Virus record (IMG/VR): IMGVR_UViG_3300037635_000509 | Span: 1 to 25,965 of that record | Reading direction: 5' to 3' (one strand) | DNA length: 25,965 bases | From: a virus | In this document: positions 11,500 to 19,193 of the stretch, piece after piece | How the letters are laid out: each line of letters begins with the position of its first letter | Numbering within the stretch: position 1 is the stretch's first letter | Translations under genes and position numbers: made by a program | The notes under the pieces: model-generated | Seen by the model: only the letters and a program-made list of their open reading frames with translations | What the model was told of the DNA's origin: nothing | Database searches by the model: none

Positions 11500-13641
11500 A
11501 TGAATGAAGATGAAATTATGATCGAAGACGATGCTATCGCACTGGAAGATAGCGACGATACATCTGTTTCAGACGTAGACGTAAGTAACATTATCCCGTT
11601 TGTGTTAGATCGTTATAAGCGATCTGAAGATTATCGTTATGATGACGAACAGCGTTGGCTAAAAGCCTACCGCAATTATCGTGGTTTGTATGGTCCAGAC
11701 GTACAGTTTACTGAAACGGAAAAATCTCGTGTCTTTATTAAAGTCACAAAAACTAAGACGCTGGCAGCATACGGGCAAATTGTTGATGTCCTGTTTGCTA
11801 ACCAGCGTTTTCCTTTATCTATTGAGCCTACTGAATTACCAGAGGGGGTTGTTGCCGATGTACATTTTGACCCTAAAGAGCCAGAACAATTACGTGGTGA
11901 AACTGCTCTTTCTAGTCCCTACGGTTTTGCGGGTGACGGCAAAGACTTACCGCCGGGAGCCACAGCGCAGTCCTTACAAGAAAAACTTGGGGTGCTGGAA
12001 GGCAAACTGGAACCTGTTGCTGACAAACTAAAAGAGGGGCCGGGTAAGACACCTACCTCTATTGCATTTAGCCCTGCACTAATTGCTGCAAAGAAAATGC
12101 AAAAGAAGATACACGACCAGTTAGAAGAATCTGGTGCCACTAAACATCTGCGTAATGCTGCATTTGAAATGGCATTGTTTGGTACGGGTGTTATGAAGGG
12201 GCCATTTGCTATTGACAAAGAGTACCCTAACTGGAATGACGATGGCGAGTATGACCCACTGTTCAAAACAATTCCACAAGTAAATCACGTATCTGTCTGG
12301 AACTTCTACCCAGACCCAGATGCTAACAATATGGATGAAGCACAATATGTGATTGAACGTCACAAGATGTCTCGTACACAATTACGTAACCTAAAGAAGC
12401 GTCCATACTTCCGTGGCGAAGTTATCAATGAAGTTATTGCTATGGGTGAGAACTACACCAAGCAGTATTGGGAAGATGACTTGGCAGACTATGCACCAGA
12501 GCATGGCGTTGATCGCTTTGAAGTGCTTGAGTATTGGGGCATGGTGGATACAGAACTGCTTGAAGAGCAGGGCGTAGATATTCCAAAAGAACTAAAAGAG
12601 TTTGATGAGTTGCAAGCTAATGTTTGGATATGTAACGGCAAACTAATGCGTATGGTTCTTAATCCATTCAAGCCATCTAAGATTCCATACTCCGCTGCAC
12701 CATATGAATTGAACCCATATTCATTCTTTGGTGTAGGTATTGCAGAGAACATGGACGATACGCAGACACTAATGAATGGCTTTATGCGTATGGCTGTTGA
12801 TAACGCTGTGTTGTCAGGCAACTTGATTGTTGAGGTAGATGAAACAAACCTAGTGCCGGGTCAGGACTTGTCATTGTATCCGGGCAAGGTATTCCGCAGA
12901 CAGGGTGGCGCACCGGGTCAAGCTATCTTTGGCACAAAGTTCCCTAACGTATCTTCTGAGAACATGATGCTATTTGACAAGGCACGTGTACTGGCAGATG
13001 AAAGCACAGGCTTCCCATCATTTGCGCATGGACAGACAGGTGTATCTGGTGTAGGCCGTACAGCGTCAGGTATCTCAATGCTTATGGGTGCTGCACAAGG
13101 TAGCACCAAAACAGTTATTAAGAATGTAGACGACTATCTGCTTCGCCCACTTGGTGAAGGTTTCTTCCGCTTTAATATGCAGTTTGACTTTGACCCAGAA
13201 ATCAAAGGCGACTTAGAAGTTAAGGCACGGGGTACAGAAAGTCTTATGGCTAATGAAGTGCGTAGCCAGCGTCTAATGCAGTTCTTGCAAATTGCAAGTA
13301 ATCCTGCACTCGCACCCTTTGCTAAGTTCCAGTATGTAATCCGTGAGATTGCAAAGTCTATGGACTTAGACCCCGACAAAGTAACCAACAATATGGACGA
13401 AGCTGCACTGCAAGCAGAAATTATGAAGGGCTTCCAACAGCCAATGCAACCAGAGCAGGGTGGTATGACACCACCGCCGGGTGCAGATGCAATGGACCCA
13501 ACAGGTGCAGGTGGTGGCAACGTAGGTACTGGACAGGTTCCTGTACCGGGTGAACAAGGATTTAGTGCGAATGGACAAGGAAATACTCAGCAAGCTGAAG
13601 GGGCTGGTCAGCAACAGCCGCCAATGGGACCACTTCAGTAA
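11500..13641 (+). CDS. Portal protein
   Basis: A 713-residue protein directly after terL. The N-terminus is acidic. A conserved-looking segment follows (YDDEQRWLKAYRNYRGLYGP, then VFIKVTKTKTLAAYGQIVDV), and a central portal-like core includes VWNFYPDPDANNMDEAQYVI and ESTGFPSFAHGQTGVSGVGR. The last about 75 residues are disordered, Gln/Gly/Pro-rich, with another GGM motif. Portals of short-tailed phages have similar size and place. It forms the dodecameric channel for DNA entry and the docking site for the tail adaptor. Identification is by position, length and overall pattern. Confidence 0.85.
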   Translation: MNEDEIMIEDDAIALEDSDDTSVSDVDVSNIIPFVLDRYKRSEDYRYDDEQRWLKAYRNYRGLYGPDVQFTETEKSRVFIKVTKTKTLAAYGQIVDVLFANQRFPLSIEPTELPEGVVADVHFDPKEPEQLRGETALSSPYGFAGDGKDLPPGATAQSLQEKLGVLEGKLEPVADKLKEGPGKTPTSIAFSPALIAAKKMQKKIHDQLEESGATKHLRNAAFEMALFGTGVMKGPFAIDKEYPNWNDDGEYDPLFKTIPQVNHVSVWNFYPDPDANNMDEAQYVIERHKMSRTQLRNLKKRPYFRGEVINEVIAMGENYTKQYWEDDLADYAPEHGVDRFEVLEYWGMVDTELLEEQGVDIPKELKEFDELQANVWICNGKLMRMVLNPFKPSKIPYSAAPYELNPYSFFGVGIAENMDDTQTLMNGFMRMAVDNAVLSGNLIVEVDETNLVPGQDLSLYPGKVFRRQGGAPGQAIFGTKFPNVSSENMMLFDKARVLADESTGFPSFAHGQTGVSGVGRTASGISMLMGAAQGSTKTVIKNVDDYLLRPLGEGFFRFNMQFDFDPEIKGDLEVKARGTESLMANEVRSQRLMQFLQIASNPALAPFAKFQYVIREIAKSMDLDPDKVTNNMDEAALQAEIMKGFQQPMQPEQGGMTPPPGADAMDPTGAGGGNVGTGQVPVPGEQGFSANGQGNTQQAEGAGQQQPPMGPLQ

Positions 13642-13786
13642 TTACTTAGATGTGCTTATTGCACAGCAACACAAAGTATTAGAACAATCTGAGAATATGA
13701 TTACTGTGCATAAGGCACAAGGTGCTGTTGAAGCACTGCGTAAGATAAGACGTTTACGTGAGGACGTAGCGCAAGCTGAAGGATAA
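13571..13786 (+). CDS. Small helical protein overlapping the portal end, 71 aa
   Basis: ATG 13571 is chosen because AAGGA lies 10 bases upstream; an in-frame GTG at 13550 is an alternative. The 71-residue protein overlaps the portal gene by 71 bases. It is almost wholly helical, with DKEILSKLKGLVSNSRQWDH and a Gln/Glu-rich helix (AQQHKVLEQSENMITVHKAQ) that may form a coiled coil. Its location between portal and the next virion gene suggests a small head-associated or assembly protein. Role unknown. Confidence 0.75.
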   Translation: MDKEILSKLKGLVSNSRQWDHFSNYLDVLIAQQHKVLEQSENMITVHKAQGAVEALRKIRRLREDVAQAEG

Positions 13787-13790
13787 TACT

Positions 13791-15575
13791 ATGGCTAAAC
13801 GTATGGCAGAACAAATGGAACTCTTTGAGCCTGTAGAACGTGGCTTCAACGAAGGTGGCCTTATGGATGAAGGCGGTATGGTTGACGAAGAGTCAGGCAA
13901 CGAAGTACCACCCGGTTCATTGCGTGAAGAAGTACGTGATGACATTCCTGCTCAGTTGAGTGAAGGCGAGTTTGTTTTTCCTGCAGATGTAGTGCGGTAC
14001 ATTGGCCTTGAAAACTTAATGCGTATGCGTCAAGAGGCAAAACAAGGCTTGTCGCAGATGGAAGCTATGGGTCAGATGGGCAATAGCGAAGAAGCTGTTG
14101 TGCAAGATGACTTGCCATTTGATATGTATGACCTTGACATTGATGATGAAGGCGAGTACAATAGTGATGAACTAAAGATGCAAGCAGGTGGTATGGTTCC
14201 TTCATACGATCCACGAACAGGTACGTATGCTATGCCGGGAACAGGTATAGCGGGTTTTCAACCAGCACAACAAATGCCTAATACTGGATATACTCCATAC
14301 ACAGGTACACAACCTTATATGCAACCTGTGCAATATACGGGGACACAATATACTACAGCAGATCAAACAACTAACATACCTACCTTTGGTCAAATGGTTG
14401 GTTCAGGCTATCAGGGTTCAGAGTTACGCACTTATGTAAATGATGCAGGTCAAGTATTACAGATACCTTTTGTAGATGGTAAACCTGTTTATCCTATTCC
14501 TGAAGGTTATCGTTCTATTGGCGACCAGACAGCATTGCCAGAAGAAGCACCCACCACTGTAACACCTACTGTTGGTCAGGCACAAGTGAGTGATGACGGT
14601 GGTAGAGATAATACTCTTTCAACAACTCCTACCACTAGTACTACATTAGGTAAAGTGGGTACGAGTTTATTTGGTCCTAGTACAGCGTATAATAAAGCTA
14701 AAGCAAAATTAGGTATGAATCAATTTGGAAGTACGAGCACAATTGCCGCTTTAGGGTCAACAGTTTTAGGTCTTGCTGAACCAAAAACAAAAGCAATAAT
14801 GGGCAATGTAGCAAGAGATACAGCAATAAATAATTTTGGTTTTGATTCGTTGGATAACGCTACTACAGAACAACTGGATGCTATCGGTTACACAATGGAT
14901 GCAGCAATGAATTTATCTGTAGAAAACACAAGTTTACTTCAAGCACTACAGTCTAAGACTGGTTTAAAAGCTGGTGCGCCTACAGCAGCAACTATTTCTA
15001 AATCAGCAGCTACTATTGCTGATTCATTAATTGGTTCGTATAAAGATGGAGACTTGTCTTTAGAAGACCTTAAAAATATTTCTGAAGTAGAAATAGATAG
15101 GGAAAGCGGTGCGTGGAAAGACCCGAAAGCGATAAAAGATTATGTAGATGCAGTGTTATCGCAAGAACTTAAAGATATTGAAGCTGGCGTAGTTGGAACT
15201 TCAAAAGAAAGCGGTCTTACTGCACAAGAGAAACGTGACAGAAAGTCAGCAGAAGTAAAAGAGGGTATTAAACAAGGTACATATGGATTTGATAAAGATG
15301 ACCCTTCAGACACAGGCGGTAGTGTAGGTATTGGCGGTGGTAAAACCAGCACTGGTGCAGCCGGAACTGGTGGATTAGGTCCGGGTGGAATGGGCGGCAC
15401 TGGAAGTAGCAGTACAGGTAAGGATAGCTACGGCGATAGTGGTGATTCAGCAACTGGTGCAAGTAGTCCTAGCGACAGGGGCGGCAAAAGCGGCAGCGGC
15501 GGTGGCGGCAGCAGCAGTAGTGGAACAGGCGGTTCTCATAGCAGGGGTGATACAGGAAGAAATACTGCTAGATAA
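13791..15575 (+). CDS. Large structural-type protein with GGM motifs and Gly/Ser-rich tail, 594 aa
   Basis: A 594-residue protein. Residues about 1-140 are an acidic, conserved-looking N-terminus (GGLMDEGGMVDEESGNEVPP, then DDIPAQLSEGEFVFPADVVR, YIGLENLMRMRQEAKQGLSQ), with a GGM motif repeated near residue 130 (MQAGGMVPSYD). The middle (about 140-230) is Tyr/Thr/Gln/Pro-rich and unstructured. Residues about 290-460 are more globular and helical. The C-terminal about 90 residues are almost only Gly, Ser, Thr and Asp. I recall similar N-termini in marine phages, unassigned. The place between portal and scaffold suggests a virion or assembly protein. Confidence 0.8.
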   Translation: MAKRMAEQMELFEPVERGFNEGGLMDEGGMVDEESGNEVPPGSLREEVRDDIPAQLSEGEFVFPADVVRYIGLENLMRMRQEAKQGLSQMEAMGQMGNSEEAVVQDDLPFDMYDLDIDDEGEYNSDELKMQAGGMVPSYDPRTGTYAMPGTGIAGFQPAQQMPNTGYTPYTGTQPYMQPVQYTGTQYTTADQTTNIPTFGQMVGSGYQGSELRTYVNDAGQVLQIPFVDGKPVYPIPEGYRSIGDQTALPEEAPTTVTPTVGQAQVSDDGGRDNTLSTTPTTSTTLGKVGTSLFGPSTAYNKAKAKLGMNQFGSTSTIAALGSTVLGLAEPKTKAIMGNVARDTAINNFGFDSLDNATTEQLDAIGYTMDAAMNLSVENTSLLQALQSKTGLKAGAPTAATISKSAATIADSLIGSYKDGDLSLEDLKNISEVEIDRESGAWKDPKAIKDYVDAVLSQELKDIEAGVVGTSKESGLTAQEKRDRKSAEVKEGIKQGTYGFDKDDPSDTGGSVGIGGGKTSTGAAGTGGLGPGGMGGTGSSSTGKDSYGDSGDSATGASSPSDRGGKSGSGGGGSSSSGTGGSHSRGDTGRNTAR

Positions 15576-15581
15576 AGCTGC

Positions 15582-15607
15582 GTGAGGGGCTTGTAAAACA
15601 ACCTCAC
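15582..15607. promoter_or_regulatory. Hairpin between structural genes
   Basis: GTGAGG (15582-15587), then GGC bulge, TTGT (15591-15594), AAA loop, ACAA (15598-15601), CCTCAC (15602-15607): a 10-bp stem with one bulge and a three-base loop. No T-run follows, so it is more likely an mRNA processing or stability element than a terminator. Confidence 0.5.
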
Positions 15608-15676
15608 AATTAGTTGGCCTACCCATCCCCCACCCCGGCGTGGCTACGTTGGCCCCAACAAAAGGAAGTACAAACA

Positions 15677-16555
15677 ATGGCAGAACAAGCTATTATGGCT
15701 GAAGAAATGAAGCCTGAAAAGAAGATTGCGTTTGCAAATCGTAAATATAGTAACGAAGAAAAACGCAAGATGGAAGAAGAAGAACTAGAACAGTTGATGA
15801 AAGAACAAAAGGGTGAGGTAGAGCAAGAGGCTACTGCTGAACCTGAAGAAGCTGAACCTGCAAACGCAGAAGAGAAAACATTTAAGAAGCGTTACTCTGA
15901 TTTGCGTAGGCACCAGCAACAACAGGCTGAAGAGTTAAAGAAAGAGATTGAATCACTTAAATCTCAACTCAGCCAAGCTGCACAGAAAGAAATGAAACTG
16001 CCTAAGTCTGACGAAGACATTGAACAGTGGGCAGCAGACTATCCTGATGTAGCAGCTATCGTTGAAACAATTGCTATGAAGAAGGCACGTGAACAGTCAA
16101 CAGCACTGGAAGAACGTATGAAAGCAATTGATGAGTTGCAGAATAGTGCCACTAAAGAAAAAGCTGAAGCAGAACTAATGCGGTTACACCCTGACTTTGG
16201 TGACATCCGTGACAGTGATGAGTTCCACGAGTGGGCAGAAGAACAGCCTAAGTGGGTACAAGATGCACTGTATGATAATGACAATGACGCACGTTCTGCT
16301 GCTAGAGCCATTGATTTGTACAAAGCTGACATGGGCATTAGTAAAGACAAGCCCAAGACAGATAAAGCTGCAGCTAAGTCTGTATCGACAAAAGATTCAC
16401 GTAGTAAGCCGCAGCAAAATGAGGCAACTACATATCTAAAAGAATCACAGGTACAAAAAATGTCGCCGCAAGAATACGAAAAGCGGTCTGACGAAATCAT
16501 GGAAGCTATCCGTTCTGGTAAGTTTATCTATGATGTATCTGGCTCTGCTAGATAA
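15677..16555 (+). CDS. Capsid scaffolding protein (putative)
   Basis: A 292-residue, acidic and highly helical protein. The ATG at 15677 has AGGAAG about 9 bases upstream; extension back to 15614 is not supported. Residues about 30-120 are a Glu/Lys/Gln-rich coiled coil (KRKMEEEELEQLMKEQKGEV, RRHQQQQAEELKKEIESLKS). The C-terminus has a compact helical part (QKMSPQEYEKRSDEIMEAIR) typical of coat-binding ends. It precedes the major capsid gene, as scaffolds do. It would direct prohead assembly and then leave or be degraded; no protease gene is evident in the window. Confidence 0.85.
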   Translation: MAEQAIMAEEMKPEKKIAFANRKYSNEEKRKMEEEELEQLMKEQKGEVEQEATAEPEEAEPANAEEKTFKKRYSDLRRHQQQQAEELKKEIESLKSQLSQAAQKEMKLPKSDEDIEQWAADYPDVAAIVETIAMKKAREQSTALEERMKAIDELQNSATKEKAEAELMRLHPDFGDIRDSDEFHEWAEEQPKWVQDALYDNDNDARSAARAIDLYKADMGISKDKPKTDKAAAKSVSTKDSRSKPQQNEATTYLKESQVQKMSPQEYEKRSDEIMEAIRSGKFIYDVSGSAR

Positions 16556-16570
16556 AAGTGTAAAAAAAGG

Positions 16571-16598
16571 TTGACAAGCAGTTATTTTTACATATAAC
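16571..16598 (+). promoter_or_regulatory. Sigma70-type promoter for the major capsid gene
   Basis: TTGACA (16571-16576), 16-base spacer, TATAAC (16593-16598), in the 245-bp space before the capsid gene. The -10 matches that of the lysis promoter. The 11-bp inverted repeat at 16608-16644 lies at and just after the expected start. Confidence 0.7.
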
Positions 16599-16607
16599 TA
16601 TAGTCAG

Positions 16608-16644
16608 ATAAGTGTAACTGAGATAGCTACTTGGTTACACTTAT
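16608..16644. promoter_or_regulatory. 11-bp inverted repeat at the capsid promoter, candidate operator
   Basis: ATAAGTGTAAC (16608-16618) and its perfect reverse complement GTTACACTTAT (16634-16644), 15 bases apart. It contains the CACTTA half-site also found downstream of the promoter at 2183. It could be bound by a regulator or form a 5' hairpin that stabilises capsid mRNA. The rest of this leader (16645-16790) shows no further clear signal apart from TGGCC/GGCCA arms near 16688-16713. Confidence 0.6.
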
Positions 16645-16800
16645 GATCAGCAAACAACAATAACCCTTTCGGATTACCTGATAAACATGGCCTGTTGAAT
16701 AGTTGGGTGGCCACCTAACTAGAATACACACCCTACGTTGTTCAGCCTCTGCTAAGACTTGTAATGTTTGCATCTGTAAAGCTAATAACAGGAGATGGAA

Positions 16801-17871
16801 ATGGCTTTTACTTCCGCTGCTGGATATGGGAACCTGCCTAATGGTAATTTCTCACCAGTAATTTACTCCAAACAGGTGCAACTTGCTTTCCGCAAGGCCG
16901 CTGTTTGTGAGGCAATCACCAACTCTGATTACTTTGGTGAAATCGCTTCAATGGGCGATTCAGTTAAAATCATCAAAGAACCAGAGATTACAGTTAAGGC
17001 ATATGAGCGTGGTACTACAATCACTCCTCAAGACCTTGATGACGAAGACTTCAACCTGACAGTTGACAAAGCTAACTACTTTGCATTTAAGGTTGACGAC
17101 ATTGAAGAGGCACACTCACACGTAAACTTCCAGTCACTGGCAAGCGACCGTGCTGCGTATCGCCTTGCTGACCAGTTTGACCAAGACGTTCTTGGTTACT
17201 TGTCAGGTTACAAGCAGTCTGCAATTCACGGCACACCAGACACAGTTAACACAACTGTAAACGGTTCTGTCGCTGTTTCAACTGCAGGTACAGACGAACT
17301 GTTGACATCAATGAAGTTGACAGGTACGGACTTCAACGATGGCGGTGGTACGCTGACAGGTGGCGAGGCAATCGCTATCAGCCCACGTACAGGTGCAGGT
17401 GCTGCTCCTTCAACTGCTGGTGACGCTAACCCACTGCAGGTTATCGCCCGTATGTCACGTTTGCTGGATCAGCAGAATGTTGACACACAGGGTCGTTGGC
17501 TTGTTTTGGACCCAGTGTTCATGGAAATCCTGAAAGACGAAGACTCACGTCTGTTTGATGCTGACTTTGGCGGTTCTGGTTTGCAGAATGGCGTTGTAAG
17601 CAACAACATTCATGGCTTTACCGTGTACTCGTCTAACAATCTGCCAGCCCTTGGTACAGGTCCATCCTTTGCGGGTGCCAACTCTGCTGCCAACTTTGGT
17701 GTGATTGTTGCTGGTCATTCATCTGCTGTTGCAACTGCAGAGCAGATTAACAAGACCGAAACCTACCGTGACCCTGACAGCTTCGCTGACATTGTTCGTG
17801 GTATGCATTTGTACGGACGTAAGATTCTGCGTCCAGAGGCACTTGTTAACGCCTCTTACCACTTAGCATAA
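16801..17871 (+). CDS. Major capsid protein (putative)
   Basis: A 356-residue protein. The start at 16801 is preferred over ATG 16795, which sits directly against the GGAG ribosome-binding site (16791-16794), whereas 16801 has a 6-base spacing. Sequence blocks include AFRKAAVCEAITNSDYFGEI, VKAYERGTTITPQDLDDEDF, KVDDIEEAHSHVNFQSLASD and a C-terminal YGRKILRPEALV. They fit the HK97-fold coat proteins of podoviruses: N-arm, spine helix at about 110-140, then beta-rich domain. It has its own promoter and leader, as expected for the most abundant virion protein. The fold assignment is inference. Confidence 0.9.
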   Translation: MAFTSAAGYGNLPNGNFSPVIYSKQVQLAFRKAAVCEAITNSDYFGEIASMGDSVKIIKEPEITVKAYERGTTITPQDLDDEDFNLTVDKANYFAFKVDDIEEAHSHVNFQSLASDRAAYRLADQFDQDVLGYLSGYKQSAIHGTPDTVNTTVNGSVAVSTAGTDELLTSMKLTGTDFNDGGGTLTGGEAIAISPRTGAGAAPSTAGDANPLQVIARMSRLLDQQNVDTQGRWLVLDPVFMEILKDEDSRLFDADFGGSGLQNGVVSNNIHGFTVYSSNNLPALGTGPSFAGANSAANFGVIVAGHSSAVATAEQINKTETYRDPDSFADIVRGMHLYGRKILRPEALVNASYHLA

Positions 17872-17884
17872 GGGAGAATAGATT

Positions 17885-18400
17885 ATGGCTGCTGGAACAA
17901 TTACCACACTTAAATCTGTCGCCCGTGGTGTAGGCGCACGTGGTCGTCAACCGTACATGGTACAGCAAGAAATTGACTTGGCTGCTGCAGTAACCGCAAA
18001 AGGCGGTGTACTTGAAGCTGGGGAAATTATTCAGGCTATCACAGTACCCGCTGAAACACTCATTCTTACCGCAGGGTTTGAAATGACTGCTTCTGTACAA
18101 ACGGCTGCTGATGGTTGTACTGCTAACCTTGGTGTTACTGGTGTAGATGTTACTCGTTTTGTGTCATCTTTTGACATTGACGATGACTCTGCTTCTTTGA
18201 CATCTGGTGTTGGCTATGCAACTATGGCTGATGCATCTGCTCCAATCTTCATCGAAGCTGAAGACACAATTGACTGGGAACTTCAGGCAGCAACCACTGC
18301 TCCAACTGAAGGTAAAGTCCGTGTGTTCGCAGTTCTGATGAACATGGCAGACACAGGTGACATGGCTGCTAACGAAGTAGATCGTGACACACTTGCCTAA
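17885..18400 (+). CDS. Putative head decoration or minor capsid protein, 171 aa
   Basis: A 171-residue protein directly behind the capsid gene, with GGGAGA upstream. It is rich in Ala, Thr, Val and Asp, with alternating patterns of beta strands (GEIIQAITVPAETLILTAGF, APIFIEAEDTIDWELQAATT, KVRVFAVLMNMADTGDM) and no Cys-rich or membrane regions except one Cys near residue 79. Position and composition suit a capsid-decorating protein. A terminator-like hairpin follows, so capsid and this protein may form one high-level transcription unit. Confidence 0.7.
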   Translation: MAAGTITTLKSVARGVGARGRQPYMVQQEIDLAAAVTAKGGVLEAGEIIQAITVPAETLILTAGFEMTASVQTAADGCTANLGVTGVDVTRFVSSFDIDDDSASLTSGVGYATMADASAPIFIEAEDTIDWELQAATTAPTEGKVRVFAVLMNMADTGDMAANEVDRDTLA

Positions 18401-18409
18401 ATAGTTGAG

Positions 18410-18443
18410 GGGGCAGGGCAACTTGCCCCTTCACTTTTCTTTT
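18410..18443 (+). terminator. Candidate terminator between head and tail genes
   Basis: GGGCA (18416-18420), ACT loop, TGCCC (18424-18428), followed by pyrimidine-rich CTTCACTTTTCTTTT. An alternative register pairs GGGGCA (18410-18415) with TGCCCC (18424-18429). The T-tract is interrupted, so termination may be partial. Confidence 0.45.
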
Positions 18444-18455
18444 GAGGAAACATAG

Positions 18456-19184
18456 ATGGCTACGACATTTTTACAATTAGTAAATCAAGTAAACAGACGT
18501 TTGAATGAAGTTGAATTAACTTCTGCAAACTTTGCAAGTGCGACAGGTTTTTATGCACACGCAAAGGACGCTGTTAATGCATCTATTAGATATATAAATC
18601 AATCTGAATTTGAGTGGCCTTTTAACCATAATGTAGAAGAATTAACACTAACGGCTAATCAGAGCCGTTATTCTTTTCCTGCTGATTGCAAGGTAATTAA
18701 CTTTGATACTTTTAGAATTAAAGAAAATAGTTCACTAGGTAATTCTACAACTCGTATATTACCTATGACATATGAAGAATACTTAGATAAATTTGTAGCA
18801 CAAGAATATAACAACACTAGTTTCCAAGGTGTTCCCACTCGTGTAATACACGCCCCTTCCCTTGAGTTTATTTTATCCCCAGAACCAAATGCTGCATATG
18901 AGTTAGTATATGAGTACTTTAACTTTACTGCTGACTTATCTGCAAACACTGATACAATAGTAATACCTGATAGGTTTGTTCATGTGATTGTAGATGGTGC
19001 TATGCACTATGCATACTTGTTCCGTGGTAATACACAAGATGCGTTGGTAATGAAAGAAAAGTTTGATGAAGGCATTAAATATATGCGTTCAATGTTGATT
19101 AACCGTACACGGTATGTGCGTTCTTATATGATTCCGCAAAACACAGGTGGTGGCCTTAGATACGGATATTCTTCAATAACATAG
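18456..19184 (+). CDS. Tail adaptor protein, T7 gp11-like (tail tubular protein A)
   Basis: A 242-residue protein with GAGGAAA upstream. Typical features are visible: an N-terminal helix (TFLQLVNQVNRRLNEVELTS), a second helical part with AVNASIRYINQ, a beta segment (LTANQSRYSFPADCKVINFD), and PDRFVHVIVDGAMHYAYLFR towards the C-terminus. These match the layout of head-to-tail adaptors of T7-like podoviruses, which attach to the portal and receive the nozzle protein encoded next. The call is from pattern, length and position. Confidence 0.8.
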   Translation: MATTFLQLVNQVNRRLNEVELTSANFASATGFYAHAKDAVNASIRYINQSEFEWPFNHNVEELTLTANQSRYSFPADCKVINFDTFRIKENSSLGNSTTRILPMTYEEYLDKFVAQEYNNTSFQGVPTRVIHAPSLEFILSPEPNAAYELVYEYFNFTADLSANTDTIVIPDRFVHVIVDGAMHYAYLFRGNTQDALVMKEKFDEGIKYMRSMLINRTRYVRSYMIPQNTGGGLRYGYSSIT

Positions 19185-19193
19185 GGGTAATTT

